Shown here one piece after another: positions 1 through 8,130 of a DNA stretch of 44,894 bases (the stretch's first letter is position 1; every line of letters begins with the position of its first letter). Under the pieces are notes generated by a model. It saw nothing but the letters and a program-made list of their open reading frames with translations. It was not told where the DNA came from and did not search any database. The stretch is from Pseudomonadota bacterium (GTDB lineage: Bacteria; Desulfobacterota; Binatia; Binatales; Binataceae): the NCBI GenBank assembly GCA_021324455.1, contig JAJPJA010000055.1, positions 1 through 44,894 on the forward strand. The letters run 5' to 3'. The position numbers were made by a program, and so were the translations under genes.

Positions 1-2
1 GC

Positions 3-38
3 GGCGGATGCGGCAGCGGCGGCTGCGGCTGCCATTGA
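3..38 (+). CDS. 3' end of a Gly/Cys-rich protein (partial)
   Basis: The window opens inside a reading frame that codes for GGCGSGGCGCH and then TGA at 36-38. A short Gly/Cys/His tail like this ends some small zinc-ribbon (FmdB-type) proteins and some Gly/Cys-rich membrane proteins. Only eleven residues are visible, so neither family can be chosen. The frame is preferred because the other two forward frames give featureless Arg/Pro-rich peptides. The start lies outside the window. The next gene begins 115 bases downstream on the same strand. Confidence 0.3.
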   Translation, partial: GGCGSGGCGCH

Positions 39-153
39 TTGCGTTTTTCCCGATTGCCGTGGAAGTGGGCGTCCCTGCCCGCCGTCGTTTCGCAGACCGA
101 CACCAGAAGGCGGCCCGGGACGTCCGCCATGCTCAAGAATCCGGTAGGTGACC

Positions 154-960
154 ATGGACAGCAGGGGAAAAGTCGCGCTGGTAACCGGGATTAGCCGCGG
201 GATGGGCAGGCAGATGGCGCTGCGGCTGGCGCGCCACGGCGTCAACATCGTCGGTGTGGCGCGGACCGTGGATCGATCGGAAAGCCCATGGCCCGGCACC
301 TTGAAGGAAGCCGAAGCCGAAATCCGCGCGCTCGGCGTCGAGGTGATGCCGGTCAAATGCGACCTGCTGGTGCGCCAGGATGTCGAGCGGCTGTGCCGGA
401 CCGCGCTGGACAGGTTCGGCCGGGTCGATTTCGTGGTCAACAATGCGCGCTATGTCGGCCCGGAATTGTTCGATCCCTTTGTGCAATTCGAGATCGATAG
501 CTGGGAGAAGCACATGCGCGCCGACCTGCTGGCGCCGGTGATCATTGCCAAACTCTGCCTGCCCGGCATGATCGAGCGTAAAGGCGGGATCATCATGAAC
601 GTCACCGCGTCGGTGGCGCATCATGACGTGCCCGGGATGCCGGGCGGCGGGGGCGGCCTGTGCGCGGCCTATCCGACCATGAAAGCGGCGCTGGATCGAT
701 TTACCGTGGCGCTTGCCAAGGAAGCCCGTCCCCATGGCGTTGCGGTAATTGCTCTCGATCCGGGCGCCACCCTCAATGAACGCTTCGAGCAGGAGATCAA
801 GCAGACCGGCACCCACGGACTGGATATGAGCATTTTCCATCCGCTGTGGGTTCCCGCCGCGGCGTGCGAGTATCTATGCTGCGGGTGCCCCGATCCGATG
901 CGCTACAGCGGGCAGGTGGTGGTGGCGAAGGATTTGTGCCGGGTGCTGAATTTGGAGTGA
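154..960 (+). CDS. SDR family oxidoreductase
   Basis: A 268-residue short-chain dehydrogenase/reductase, an NAD(P)-dependent alcohol/ketone oxidoreductase expected in the cytoplasm. The cofactor motif TGISRGMG is at residues 11-18. The structural NNAG motif is present as NNAR (96-99). The catalytic triad is visible as Ser153, Tyr173 and Lys177 (YPTMK). A glycine-rich insert (GMPGGGGG, 161-168) sits just before the active-site Tyr and is longer than in classical SDRs. I chose ATG 154 over the in-frame GTG at 148 because GGTAGGTG lies about 5 nt before the ATG. The substrate cannot be read from the sequence. The gene is convergent with the FAD oxidoreductase and is separated from it by 60 bp. 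Confidence 0.88.
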   Translation: MDSRGKVALVTGISRGMGRQMALRLARHGVNIVGVARTVDRSESPWPGTLKEAEAEIRALGVEVMPVKCDLLVRQDVERLCRTALDRFGRVDFVVNNARYVGPELFDPFVQFEIDSWEKHMRADLLAPVIIAKLCLPGMIERKGGIIMNVTASVAHHDVPGMPGGGGGLCAAYPTMKAALDRFTVALAKEARPHGVAVIALDPGATLNERFEQEIKQTGTHGLDMSIFHPLWVPAAACEYLCCGCPDPMRYSGQVVVAKDLCRVLNLE

Positions 961-1020
961 ACCGCGTCTCATCGGGCGGCGCGGTCCGCATCGGCGAAGA
1001 TAGCGGCAATCGGCGAACGC

Positions 1021-2508
1021 TCAGCGGTTCTTTGCCAGGCGCGCGGCGGCGGCGCCGGCGGTGCGGCCGAACACCGAACCTGACATCAGGCCGGTGCCGC
1101 CCGGGTAATTGAAGTAGAAAATTCCGCCTACCAGTTCTCCGGCCGCGTACAACCCCCCGATGGGCAATCCGTCGGTGTTGATTACGCGCGCCTCGCCGTC
1201 GATCTGCAGACCGCCGAAGGTAAAAGTAATCCCGCAGGTCACGGCGTAGGCCTCGAACGGCGGCGTGTCGATGGTATTGGCCCAGTTGCTCTTGTTGAGC
1301 GCGAGTCCGCGGGTGCAGCGGCCGTCCTTGACGTTGGGGTTGAAGGGCTGATCGCGCGCGACCGCGGCGTTGTAGGCGTTGACCTCCGCCAGGAAGCCGG
1401 CGGCGTCCACGTCTTCGAGTTTGGCGGCCAGTTCTTCGAGCGTATCGGCGCTGACCCGGGTGACGCGCCTGATGCGGTACTCGTCGCGCAGCAGATGCGT
1501 TACTTTGCGATCGAATACCTGCCAGGCGAACTGTCCGGGCTGCTCCAGGATCACGCGTCCGTATTTGGCGTAGGTATAGTTGCGGAAGTCGGCGCCTTCA
1601 TCGACGAATCGCCGCCCGTGCGCGTTGACCATGATGCCGAATGGGTAGCTATGCTTCTGGAAACCGTCGCCGACTTCCAGATCGCCGAATTCAGGCGCGT
1701 TGCGATCCCATCCCACGGCGTGGCATCCGGACCAGTTGCCGCAGGGCATCGCACCGATTTCCAGCGCCATCCGGATACCGTCGCCGGTGTTGAAGCGGGT
1801 GCCCCGCACCCTGGCCAGATCCCACCCCGGACCGAGATAGCGGGCGCGCGCTTCGGCGCTGGCCTCGAAGCCGCCGCAAGCCAGTACCACGGCGCGGGTG
1901 CCGATAACGCCGGTTTTGCCGCTTCGTGCCACCAGCACGCCGCTGACAGTGTTGTGCTGATGAATCAGGGCGCGTGCGCGGGCCGAGTAGAGCACATCGA
2001 TCCCGCTGCGCGCGGCCGCGGTGTACAATGCGTCGACCAGACCCGGACCGCCGCCCCATGCTTCCACGGTGAGACCGCCCCAGAACTTGAACCGTCCTTC
2101 AACCTTGAAGGCCTGGCGGCCGTAAATTGGTGCGAAGCGAACCCCCCTGGCGCGCATCCACATCAGCGTGTCGAAGCTGCGCCCCACCAGCATCTCCGCC
2201 AGTTTTGGCGTGGTGCGATACTGGGTGACGCGGCACAGATCGTCGTAAAACTGATCCTCGGTGTAGGTGCCGAAGTCGGTGATCGCCTTGTCCTCTTCGG
2301 TCAGGTCGGGCATCAGGCGGACCAGGTCGTCGACCCCGCGATACGCGACCCGCATCGCTCCGGCGCTGAAACGGCTGTTACCGCCGCGCTCGGCCTGGGG
2401 GGCGCACTCCAAAATCAGCGTGCGGGCGCCGGCCTCGCGCGCGGAGAGCGCCGCGCATAACGCCGCGTTGCCGCCGCCGATGACAATCACGTCGTATTCC
2501 GTGGACAT
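1021..2508 (-). CDS. FAD-dependent oxidoreductase, tricarballylate dehydrogenase (TcuA)-like
   Basis: A 495-residue flavoprotein of the fumarate reductase/succinate dehydrogenase flavoprotein superfamily. The N-terminal Rossmann motif (GGGNAA, residues 11-16) is followed by Glu34, placed to bind the ribose. The next segment, RGGNSRFSAGAMRVAY, closely resembles tricarballylate dehydrogenase TcuA and related FAD enzymes. The C-terminal FAD contact, GGLYAAGELVGG, is followed by a Gly-rich NYPGGTGLMSG stretch. Length is normal for the family. The family oxidises or reduces C-C bonds next to carboxylates or ketones, including the related ketosteroid dehydrogenases. No partner TcuB iron-sulfur/membrane subunit is nearby, so the electron acceptor is unknown. 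The true substrate is inference. Confidence 0.85.
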   Translation of the reverse strand: MSTEYDVIVIGGGNAALCAALSAREAGARTLILECAPQAERGGNSRFSAGAMRVAYRGVDDLVRLMPDLTEEDKAITDFGTYTEDQFYDDLCRVTQYRTTPKLAEMLVGRSFDTLMWMRARGVRFAPIYGRQAFKVEGRFKFWGGLTVEAWGGGPGLVDALYTAAARSGIDVLYSARARALIHQHNTVSGVLVARSGKTGVIGTRAVVLACGGFEASAEARARYLGPGWDLARVRGTRFNTGDGIRMALEIGAMPCGNWSGCHAVGWDRNAPEFGDLEVGDGFQKHSYPFGIMVNAHGRRFVDEGADFRNYTYAKYGRVILEQPGQFAWQVFDRKVTHLLRDEYRIRRVTRVSADTLEELAAKLEDVDAAGFLAEVNAYNAAVARDQPFNPNVKDGRCTRGLALNKSNWANTIDTPPFEAYAVTCGITFTFGGLQIDGEARVINTDGLPIGGLYAAGELVGGIFYFNYPGGTGLMSGSVFGRTAGAAAARLAKNR

Positions 2509-2579
2509 CGATTCGAACTCCCGCCCGCGCAGCAGATGAGCGAAAGATTATTCAGCCAAAAGCGGGGAGGAAAGAGTGG

Positions 2580-2611
2580 GCCGCGCGCACCACACTTGCG
2601 GCACGCGCGGC
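2580..2611. other. Stem-loop between FAD oxidoreductase and OmpA-like gene
   Basis: GCCGCGCG (2580-2587) and CGCGCGGC (2604-2611) form a perfect 8-bp stem with a 16-nt loop. The hairpin lies 46 bp past the stop of the minus-strand OmpA-like gene, where a terminator would be expected. The following U-tract on that strand is poor (CCCACTCTTTC), so this is at best a weak or Rho-assisted terminator. Confidence 0.4.
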
Positions 2612-2656
2612 TTTGGGGGAGGGGCTATGACTACCGACGCAGCGACACGGAAAAGC

Positions 2657-3136
2657 TCACGATGAACAGGTGTTGCATTGCGGCGTGGTCAGATTGAGCA
2701 CGACCACGTTGGACAAATCCTTTGATGCGGTGCGCGATGTGCGCGTTTGGGCGCCCTCCAGCACCAGGCGCTCGGAACCGATGCCATGCTGCCGCAGGTA
2801 TTGCGCGACCGCCGCCGCCTGCCGCTGCACCGTTGCGCGGTCGCCTTCTCCACTGATGTAAACGATGGTGGAGGGATCCCGCCGCAGCAGATTCACAGCG
2901 TAATCCAGGACCGGTGCTGAAGCCGAATCGATGACCGCGTTGGGTCCTCTGAGCTGGATATCATGCAGCACCAGGCGTTTGGCGGTGCTCAGCTCAGGGG
3001 CGGATTCCTGCGCCGGCGGCGATGCGCCGAGAACCTGAAAATCCTGCGCATGCACCGCGACGATTCCGGCCGCAAACAAGACGGCGCCGGCCATAAGTGC
3101 CAGCGCGGCTTTTGGTATGGCGGAATTGCACGACAT
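2657..3136 (-). CDS. Secreted OmpA-like domain protein
   Basis: A 159-residue exported protein. The start at ATG 3136 has AGGGAG about 9 nt upstream and gives a clean signal peptide with cleavage near AHA-QD (30/31). The upstream extension has no signal character and is discarded. Residues about 65-140 look like a short OmpA C-terminal (peptidoglycan-binding) fold: an APVLDYAVNLLRR helix, VYISGEGD in place of the usual GHTD, RQAAAVAQYLRQHGI, and SERLVLEGA. The GHTD signature is degenerate, so peptidoglycan binding is uncertain. The C-terminus carries CNTC, which could form a disulfide. It probably sits in the periplasm. Its gene neighbours give no functional clue. Confidence 0.65.
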   Translation of the reverse strand: MSCNSAIPKAALALMAGAVLFAAGIVAVHAQDFQVLGASPPAQESAPELSTAKRLVLHDIQLRGPNAVIDSASAPVLDYAVNLLRRDPSTIVYISGEGDRATVQRQAAAVAQYLRQHGIGSERLVLEGAQTRTSRTASKDLSNVVVLNLTTPQCNTCSS

Positions 3137-3397
3137 GACTGTTTTCTCCCTGCTTTGCGCCGCGCACTTGCGAATCGTAAGGCGCGCAGAACGCGTGACG
3201 CAGGAGTACCGAGCAAAGCGCATGCCGGAAGCATTCGCGCCGCCATACCCGCGATATTCCTGTTCAGCTTCAGGCCTCTAAACCATTTCGAGCAGCGATG
3301 CCTGAGATGGGGGCGGCGCGATCGGAGTGTGCAATCGGCAGATTTTACACGCTATTTAACCGGTTGGTTCTGCAAACCCTGCAATTTCGTGCGGCTT

Positions 3398-3868
3398 TCA
3401 ACCGGCGACGCTGATCACCGCGCGGCGGATAATGCGGCGATGCAGCGGCGATTGGACAAGGCTGAACGGCAGGCGGGGCAAACGCGGAGCGAAATCCGAT
3501 AATCCGGCGGCCGCGATCAGGTTGTCCGCTTCCCGGCGCGCTCCGTACCAGAGCGTTGCGCCGCCCTCGCGCGCGATCAATCCGCCCAAAACCTTGCGTC
3601 CCGCGGCGGCCTCAAATCCGGCAATCGGATGCTGGCGCAAAGCGCCCAATCTGAGCACACATAAAGGACCCAGCATCAACCCCCCATCGTGCCATCGCAG
3701 AAGGCCCAGACCGGCGGCACGAGTGCGATCGTTCACTCGCGCGTCCAGCCGCTGAACGAAGCACTCCAGATTGAGCCGCGCGGGCGAAATGATTCTGAAT
3801 ACCTGCAGGATCGAGCAGGCCCGGCCATGCCACACAACGGCGTCCTCGATCTTTTCAACCTGCGTCAT
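3398..3868 (-). CDS. Hypothetical protein coupled to an NAD(P)-binding protein
   Basis: A 156-residue protein I do not recognise. ATG 3868 lies inside the last codons of the upstream NAD(P)-binding gene (14-nt overlap), with GAGG 5 nt ahead, which points to translational coupling. The sequence is cytoplasmic in character, without a signal peptide or membrane span. It has a hydrophobic core region with HDGGLMLGPLCVLRLGALR, and then GGLIAREGGATLWYGARR. Codon use fits the neighbours. The overlap suggests it works with the NAD(P)-binding protein, but no domain can be named. Confidence 0.6.
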   Translation of the reverse strand: MTQVEKIEDAVVWHGRACSILQVFRIISPARLNLECFVQRLDARVNDRTRAAGLGLLRWHDGGLMLGPLCVLRLGALRQHPIAGFEAAAGRKVLGGLIAREGGATLWYGARREADNLIAAAGLSDFAPRLPRLPFSLVQSPLHRRIIRRAVISVAG

Positions 3869-4760
3869 CCTGACCTCGTCCGCCAAGCGCGCGCTTGAGC
3901 GAGGACGCGAAGTTAAGCGGCGTGATGCCGGTCTCGGCGCACAAATCGGGGCCGTCCGCGATCGCATCCTGACGCAAACTTTCGACCAGCGCCCGCGCAA
4001 TCGGCAGCGGTACCTCGGTGATGAACCGCAGCCAATGCGATGACAGCGAGGGGCTGAAAACCGGCAGCGACAAGATCAGCCGGCGCAGACCCAACTCGCG
4101 CGCCGCCGCCGTCATCATAGCCCGGTAACTGAGCACGTCGGGTCCGGCGAGATCGAGCACGCGGCCGCCGCGCACAGCGCGGGCGCGCGCCAGCGCTTCG
4201 ATCGCGTCGGCGGCGTCGATCGGCTGGCATCGGCTGGTGACCCATCGAGGCGTGATCATGACCGGGAGGTTGACGACGAGGCTGCGCATTATTTCGAATG
4301 CGGCGCTGCCGCGGCCGATAACGATACCGGCGCGTACGACCATGGCGCCGCATTCGTCGAGCAGGATTTGGCCGACTTCGCGGCGGCTTTGTAGATGGGG
4401 CGAGAGATGGGCGGCGGCGCGCGGATAAAGTCCGCCCAGATAGATGACGCGCGGGACTCCGGCGCGGCGCACGGCGGCGGCAAAGCGCAGGGCGTATTGG
4501 CGGTCGCGCGCGGCGAAGTCCGCTCCCTGCGCCATCGCATGCACCAGGTAATAGGCGGTTTGGACGCCGCGCAGCGCTTCGCCGTCAGCCGCGGCGGGGT
4601 CGTCCAAATCGAATCGCACCGCCTGAATATTGGCGGCGGGCGCGGACGGACGGCGCATCAGGGCGCGCACCGCGGCGTCCTCGCGCGCCAGCCGCCGCGT
4701 CAGCCGCTGGCCGATAAAGCCGCTCGCGCCGGCAATCGCAATCACGTTGTCGCGCGGCAC
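3855..4760 (-). CDS. NAD(P)H-binding protein (atypical SDR, NAD-dependent epimerase-like)
   Basis: About 301 residues, with the Rossmann motif GASGFIG at residues 11-17. The pattern AYYLVHAM, RVIYLGGLYP, LSPHLQSRREVGQIL, RAGIVIGRGSAAFEI and PVMITPRWV is that of atypical SDRs related to complex I NDUFA9-like and DUF2867-fused oxidoreductases. The C-terminal DUF2867 domain seen in many relatives is absent here. The same frame stays open to 5108, but that part is the shadow of the adjacent SDR, so the start is placed at GTG 4760, just before the nucleotide fold. GTG 4745 is an alternative. No strong ribosome-binding site is visible. Such proteins bind NADPH; the reaction is unknown. It lies 38 bp after the SDR and overlaps the next gene, so the three are probably one operon. 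Confidence 0.75.
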   Translation of the reverse strand: MPRDNVIAIAGASGFIGQRLTRRLAREDAAVRALMRRPSAPAANIQAVRFDLDDPAAADGEALRGVQTAYYLVHAMAQGADFAARDRQYALRFAAAVRRAGVPRVIYLGGLYPRAAAHLSPHLQSRREVGQILLDECGAMVVRAGIVIGRGSAAFEIMRSLVVNLPVMITPRWVTSRCQPIDAADAIEALARARAVRGGRVLDLAGPDVLSYRAMMTAAARELGLRRLILSLPVFSPSLSSHWLRFITEVPLPIARALVESLRQDAIADGPDLCAETGITPLNFASSLKRALGGRGQDDAG

Positions 4761-4798
4761 CGGGTTGTCGAAGCCGCCGCTTGGCCGGCTGACCCCGG

Positions 4799-5563
4799 TC
4801 AGCTTGCGGTCTGACCGCCGTCGATGGCGAAGATGCCGCCGTTGGCGTATGAGGATTCGTCGCTGGCCAAAAACAGCGCCACTCGGGCGATTTCCTCGGG
4901 CGCGCCGGGCCGCCCGATTGGAGTGTTGGCGCCCATCGAATCGACGGTAACCTCTCGGTTCTTCTGATAGCCGGCGATTCGCTCCAGCAGCGGCGTTGCG
5001 ATCGGGCCGGGGCAGATCGCGTTGACCCTGATCTTGCGCCGGCCGTATTCCAGCGCCGCCGTTTTGGTCAGACCGATTACGCCGTGCTTGGCCGCCGCAT
5101 AGGCGCATCCGCCTTTGACCCCGGACAGACCCGCGGTGGAGGAGGTGTTGATGATCGAGCCGCCGCCCGCGTTAATCATGTGCGGAATCGCATACTTCAT
5201 CCCCAGCCAGACGCCGCGCAGATTGATTCCGATAACGCGGTCGAAACCTTCGACGCTGAAGCGCGCGGTCAGATTCGCTTCGCCCTCGATGCCGGCGTTG
5301 TTGTAGAGCACGTTGAGCTTGCCCAAGCGCTTGACCGTCTCCTCCACCATCCGCTCGGCGTCGGCGGGATTGGATACGTCGGCGCGCAGGGCAAACGCTT
5401 TGCCGCCGCGGCCGGTGATCTCGCGGGCGACTTCGGCCGCCGCCTTCTCGTCGATATCGATAACCGCGACCGCGGCGCCCTCGCCGGCAAACAGCAGCGC
5501 CGCCGCCTTGCCCATTCCGGAACCTGCTCCAGTAATCAATGCGACCTTGTCAGCCAATCTCAT
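4799..5563 (-). CDS. SDR family NAD(P)-dependent oxidoreductase
   Basis: A 254-residue classical SDR of full length. It has TGAGSGMG at residues 11-18, Asp36 at the end of beta-2 (favouring NAD over NADP), NNAG at 88-91, Ser141/142, and Tyr155-x3-Lys159 (YAAAK). The tail has the usual NGGIFAIDGG. The family oxidises secondary alcohols or reduces ketones in the cytoplasm. ATG 5563 is used, with GAGGT upstream. The gene lies 69 bp downstream of a similar SDR, transcribed in the same direction from the TetR side. The two probably arose by duplication of a common ancestor and may act on related substrates. Confidence 0.9.
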   Translation of the reverse strand: MRLADKVALITGAGSGMGKAAALLFAGEGAAVAVIDIDEKAAAEVAREITGRGGKAFALRADVSNPADAERMVEETVKRLGKLNVLYNNAGIEGEANLTARFSVEGFDRVIGINLRGVWLGMKYAIPHMINAGGGSIINTSSTAGLSGVKGGCAYAAAKHGVIGLTKTAALEYGRRKIRVNAICPGPIATPLLERIAGYQKNREVTVDSMGANTPIGRPGAPEEIARVALFLASDESSYANGGIFAIDGGQTAS

Positions 5564-5632
5564 CTGTGTCGTGACCTCGTGTTTGACGGTTAAAAGAATT
5601 GGCGGGCAGAGACGCCCGCCCCGGGCGCCGTT

Positions 5633-6391
5633 TCAAATGGCGGTGAAGCCGCCATCGACCGGCAGCGGAATTCCGGTGACGAACGAGGCGGCGTCGGAGC
5701 ACAGCCACGCCACCGCTTCTCCGATTTCTTCGGGCCGTCCAAGGCGGCCCATCGGATGGATCTTCTGGAACACCCGGCGCATCTGCGGGCGCTTGGCGAT
5801 TCCCGCCTCGACCATCGGGGTTTCGGTCACGCCGGGGCATACGGCGTTGATCCGAATCGGGATTTTCGCGTACTCGACAGCCGCGGTGCGGGTCAGTCCG
5901 ACCACGCCGTGCTTGGCCGCGCTGTAGGCGATACCGAGCGGGTTGGCGCCCAGTCCCGCAATCGAAGCGGTGTTGACGATCGCGCCGCTCTTTTGCTTGA
6001 GCATCTGGGCGATTTCGTACTTCATGCACAGCCACACTGATTTCAGGTCGATACCGACCACCGCGTCCCAGCATTCCTCGGTGCTGTCGGCGGTGCGGGC
6101 CAGGTCGCCGCCGATGCCGGCATTGTTAAAGGCGCAATCCAGGCGGCCGAAACGCCTGACCGTTTGCGCGACCAGGTCTTCCACGGCGGCGGGCTTGAGC
6201 ACGTCGCATTGGACGCAAAACGCCTGTCCACCCGCCCGCTCGATCATCGAGACGGTCTCCTGCGCGCCGTTGGCGTTGAGGTCGGCGATTGCCAGCTTCG
6301 CCCCCTCGCGGGCGAAGATCAGGGCCGCGGCGCGTCCGATTCCCGATCCTCCTCCGGTGATAAGTGCGGCTTTGTCCTTAAGTAGAGCCAT
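5633..6391 (-). CDS. SDR family oxidoreductase
   Basis: A 252-residue classical SDR. TGGGSGIG is at residues 12-19, NNAG at 89-92, Ser143, and Tyr156-x3-Lys160 (YSAAK). The C-terminus carries FVTGIPLPVDGG. An in-frame upstream extension to 6445 lacks family similarity; ATG 6391 has CGGAG about 8 nt ahead and was chosen. Family members of this type often act on 3-hydroxyacyl, cyclohexanol or steroid-type alcohols, but the substrate is not determined here. It is 123 bp downstream of the TetR gene on the same strand, so the regulator and the SDR cluster may share a transcript. Confidence 0.9.
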   Translation of the reverse strand: MALLKDKAALITGGGSGIGRAAALIFAREGAKLAIADLNANGAQETVSMIERAGGQAFCVQCDVLKPAAVEDLVAQTVRRFGRLDCAFNNAGIGGDLARTADSTEECWDAVVGIDLKSVWLCMKYEIAQMLKQKSGAIVNTASIAGLGANPLGIAYSAAKHGVVGLTRTAAVEYAKIPIRINAVCPGVTETPMVEAGIAKRPQMRRVFQKIHPMGRLGRPEEIGEAVAWLCSDAASFVTGIPLPVDGGFTAI

Positions 6392-6514
6392 GTCAAATCT
6401 CCGTCCGGTTGAGCGCCCGTTTAGGGCATCCGGAGCCGAAGACAATCACAGAGCGGCGGCGCTCACAAGCGCCGCCGCGCCGGCTGCGGCAAATCCGAAA
6501 CCGGCAACCGGCAG

Positions 6515-7183
6515 CTATCCGGAGGAGTGGGCCGGCTTGTCGCGGCGTGGTTTGGCCGCGCTGCCCGCCATTACCTGCGCGATGACACCGTCGATGAACG
6601 CATCATCCAGCGGCGCCTTGAGGATCAGCGTCCGGTACCAGAGCGCGCCATGAACCATGTCCATGATCACGTCAAGGTCGATGCGCGGGCGCAGTTCGCC
6701 GCGCTGGATGCCGCGTTCCAGGATGGTACGCAGGACCACGCGCCGCTGCTTCAGGAGGCGTTCCTGAAAAGCGCGGGCGAGCTCGCTGTCGCATTGCGCT
6801 TCGGCCAGCAGACCCGCAATCGCGGGGCAGGAGAGCTGGGTCATGAAGAAGGAGCAGATGTGGCTGAGATAATCGCGGAAATCCTCGACGAACGAACCTT
6901 TATCGGGCAGCGGTACTTCACGCGCGATCAACGCCGCGCAGGCTTCCATCAGGACCGCGGCCTTGGACGTCCACCATCGGTAGATGGTCTGCTTGCCGAC
7001 GCCCGCGCGGGCCGCGATCGCCTCGATACAGACGTCGGAGTAGGGCCGTTCGTGAATCAGCTCGGCGGCGGCGTTGAGGATGGCTTCATGCGCCCGTTTG
7101 CTGCGCCGCGGGTTGAGCGGATTGGCCGTATCAGCTTCGCTGGGAGGGACGGCGGATAGGAGGTGGCGCTCGGTGACAGCCAT
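6515..7183 (-). CDS. TetR/AcrR family transcriptional regulator
   Basis: A 222-residue repressor-type regulator. The N-terminal TetR DNA-binding domain spans about residues 30-76. The helix-turn-helix reads IEAIAARAGVGKQTIYRWW (53-71). The C-terminal part is alpha-helical and would bind a ligand and dimerise. The start is ATG 7183; a TTG three codons earlier is possible, and neither has a strong ribosome-binding site. The gene heads the SDR cluster and is divergent from two small membrane-protein genes. The repeated GACGAGACG motif and a TTGACA box in the intergenic region make self-regulation plus control of the divergent gene plausible, but that is inference. Confidence 0.9.
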   Translation of the reverse strand: MAVTERHLLSAVPPSEADTANPLNPRRSKRAHEAILNAAAELIHERPYSDVCIEAIAARAGVGKQTIYRWWTSKAAVLMEACAALIAREVPLPDKGSFVEDFRDYLSHICSFFMTQLSCPAIAGLLAEAQCDSELARAFQERLLKQRRVVLRTILERGIQRGELRPRIDLDVIMDMVHGALWYRTLILKAPLDDAFIDGVIAQVMAGSAAKPRRDKPAHSSG

Positions 7184-7259
7184 TGTAATCAAATCTTAAC
7201 ACACATATTAGGACCGTGCGGGTAATTAACACGAACGCAACGTTTCGTCTAGGGTTGAG

Positions 7260-7282
7260 CCGCGACTTTGCGCGGTTTTTTT
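7260..7282 (+). terminator. Intrinsic terminator-like hairpin in the TetR divergent region
   Basis: CCGCG (7260-7264), loop ACTTTG, CGCGG (7271-7275), then seven T residues (7276-7282). The shape is that of a Rho-independent terminator reading to the right. No plus-strand gene lies just upstream, so it would end a short leader transcript or act as an attenuator before the gene at 7503. Confidence 0.5.
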
Positions 7283-7367
7283 GCTTCCAACGCGTCGATC
7301 CTTCCGCTCTCCAATCGACTAACGGGTGTCATCGGCAACGCCTTCGGGCCGGATACTTTCAGTGCGA

Positions 7368-7399
7368 GACGAGACGCACCGTATTGACAAGACGAGACG
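7368..7399 (+). repeat. Direct repeat GACGAGACG flanking a -35 box
   Basis: GACGAGACG occurs at 7368-7376 and again at 7391-7399, 23 bp apart, or about two helical turns. The second copy starts two bases after TTGACA (7384-7389). A small dyad, AGAC-N5-GTCT, spans 7395-7407. The TCGTCT complement recurs at 7245-7250. This could be an operator for the divergent TetR protein. Confidence 0.4.
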
Positions 7400-7412
7400 T
7401 AGTGTCTAGTTT
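7384..7412 (+). promoter_or_regulatory. Putative sigma-70 type promoter for small membrane protein operon
   Basis: A perfect TTGACA (7384-7389) is followed after 17 nt by TAGTTT (7407-7412), a weak -10 match. TTTATA/TATAGT just downstream (7410-7417) is closer to consensus but badly spaced. It lies about 90-120 bp ahead of the gene at 7503. The rest of the 7184-7502 stretch holds the hairpin and repeats listed separately and no gene. Confidence 0.4.
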
Positions 7413-7502
7413 ATAGTCGTGAATCCAACAAGGAGGGCTACGGAAAGGCCGTCATGCGGGGGCGGCGGGCGGCCGCCATTCGGGGGAAGGGAGTTTACAA
7501 CC

Positions 7503-7883
7503 GTGTCGTCAGTTGCATTTGCGGAAAAGCTGTCCAATGCGGAAGTCAGCAGGGACCCCGGCGAAAGCTATCCGGATGTCCCGGCCGCCATCCGTGCGCA
7601 CCTGAACGCGGAGTTAGACCGCGATGTTTTGGTTCGGATGCAGCATTTGGCGCGCAAGCGGCGTGCGCTGCGGCCGGAGATAACCGAGGAGCAGATGGCG
7701 GATTACCTGGCGCTGGCCGAGAACTGCGAAAACTTCGAGCAATGGTTGAAGTTGCGCCAGGCCGGACCGCTTCCGCCTCCAGCGCGCGGGACGCTCGCCT
7801 GGGTGATCGGCACCCTGGCCATCCTGGCTCTGCTTACCACGGGGCTGATTGCCGCAATCGCGGTGTCGGTTTCAGGGTTGTAA
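7503..7883 (+). CDS. Small membrane-anchored hypothetical protein
   Basis: About 126 residues from GTG 7503, which has GGGAAGGGAG about 9 nt upstream. A longer frame from 7419 would add a low-complexity Gly/Arg segment and is less likely. The body is soluble and charged (residues 1-90). One C-terminal hydrophobic span (GTLAWVIGTLAILALLTTGL and beyond) anchors it to the membrane, with the N-terminal part probably facing the cytoplasm. No family is recognised. It is followed after 58 bp by another single-span micro-protein, and the pair ends in a good terminator, which suggests a two-gene operon. Confidence 0.55.
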   Translation: MSSVAFAEKLSNAEVSRDPGESYPDVPAAIRAHLNAELDRDVLVRMQHLARKRRALRPEITEEQMADYLALAENCENFEQWLKLRQAGPLPPPARGTLAWVIGTLAILALLTTGLIAAIAVSVSGL

Positions 7884-7941
7884 TCGGACACAAATATTAA
7901 CCCGGCTCAGCATGGCTGAACGGGTCAAGGAGAAAAACGCA

Positions 7942-8103
7942 ATGTTGATGGCATCGGTAATCGGGCTTGCGGTGTTGGCCAGCATTCTGATGGCGGTGGA
8001 CTGGTACATTTGGGAGCCGCGCTATCGCGCCGAGAGCTCAATTGGACCTGCACCGGTCGATCGCAACGGCAATCAGCGGATCGACCTGCGTACGGCCGCC
8101 TGA
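7942..8103 (+). CDS. 53-residue single-span membrane protein
   Basis: A micro-protein starting at ATG 7942, with AAGGAG at 7927-7932 giving ideal spacing. One transmembrane helix (residues 3-20, ASVIGLAVLASILMAV) is followed by DWYIWEPRYRAES and an extended tail with NGNQRIDLR. The topology is probably N-terminus in, tail out. It is too small for family assignment. An in-frame extension back to 7849 overlaps the previous gene and lacks a binding site. The terminator starts 27 bp past the stop, which supports a real transcript end. Confidence 0.6.
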   Translation: MLMASVIGLAVLASILMAVDWYIWEPRYRAESSIGPAPVDRNGNQRIDLRTAA

Positions 8104-8130
8104 AGATTGATGGACTGACGGTTTGATGGG

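Noticed and set aside
4761..5108. N-terminal extension of the NAD(P)-binding gene
   Set aside because: Overlaps the SDR gene out of frame and encodes an Arg-rich sequence without family similarity; the nucleotide fold starts near 4760.
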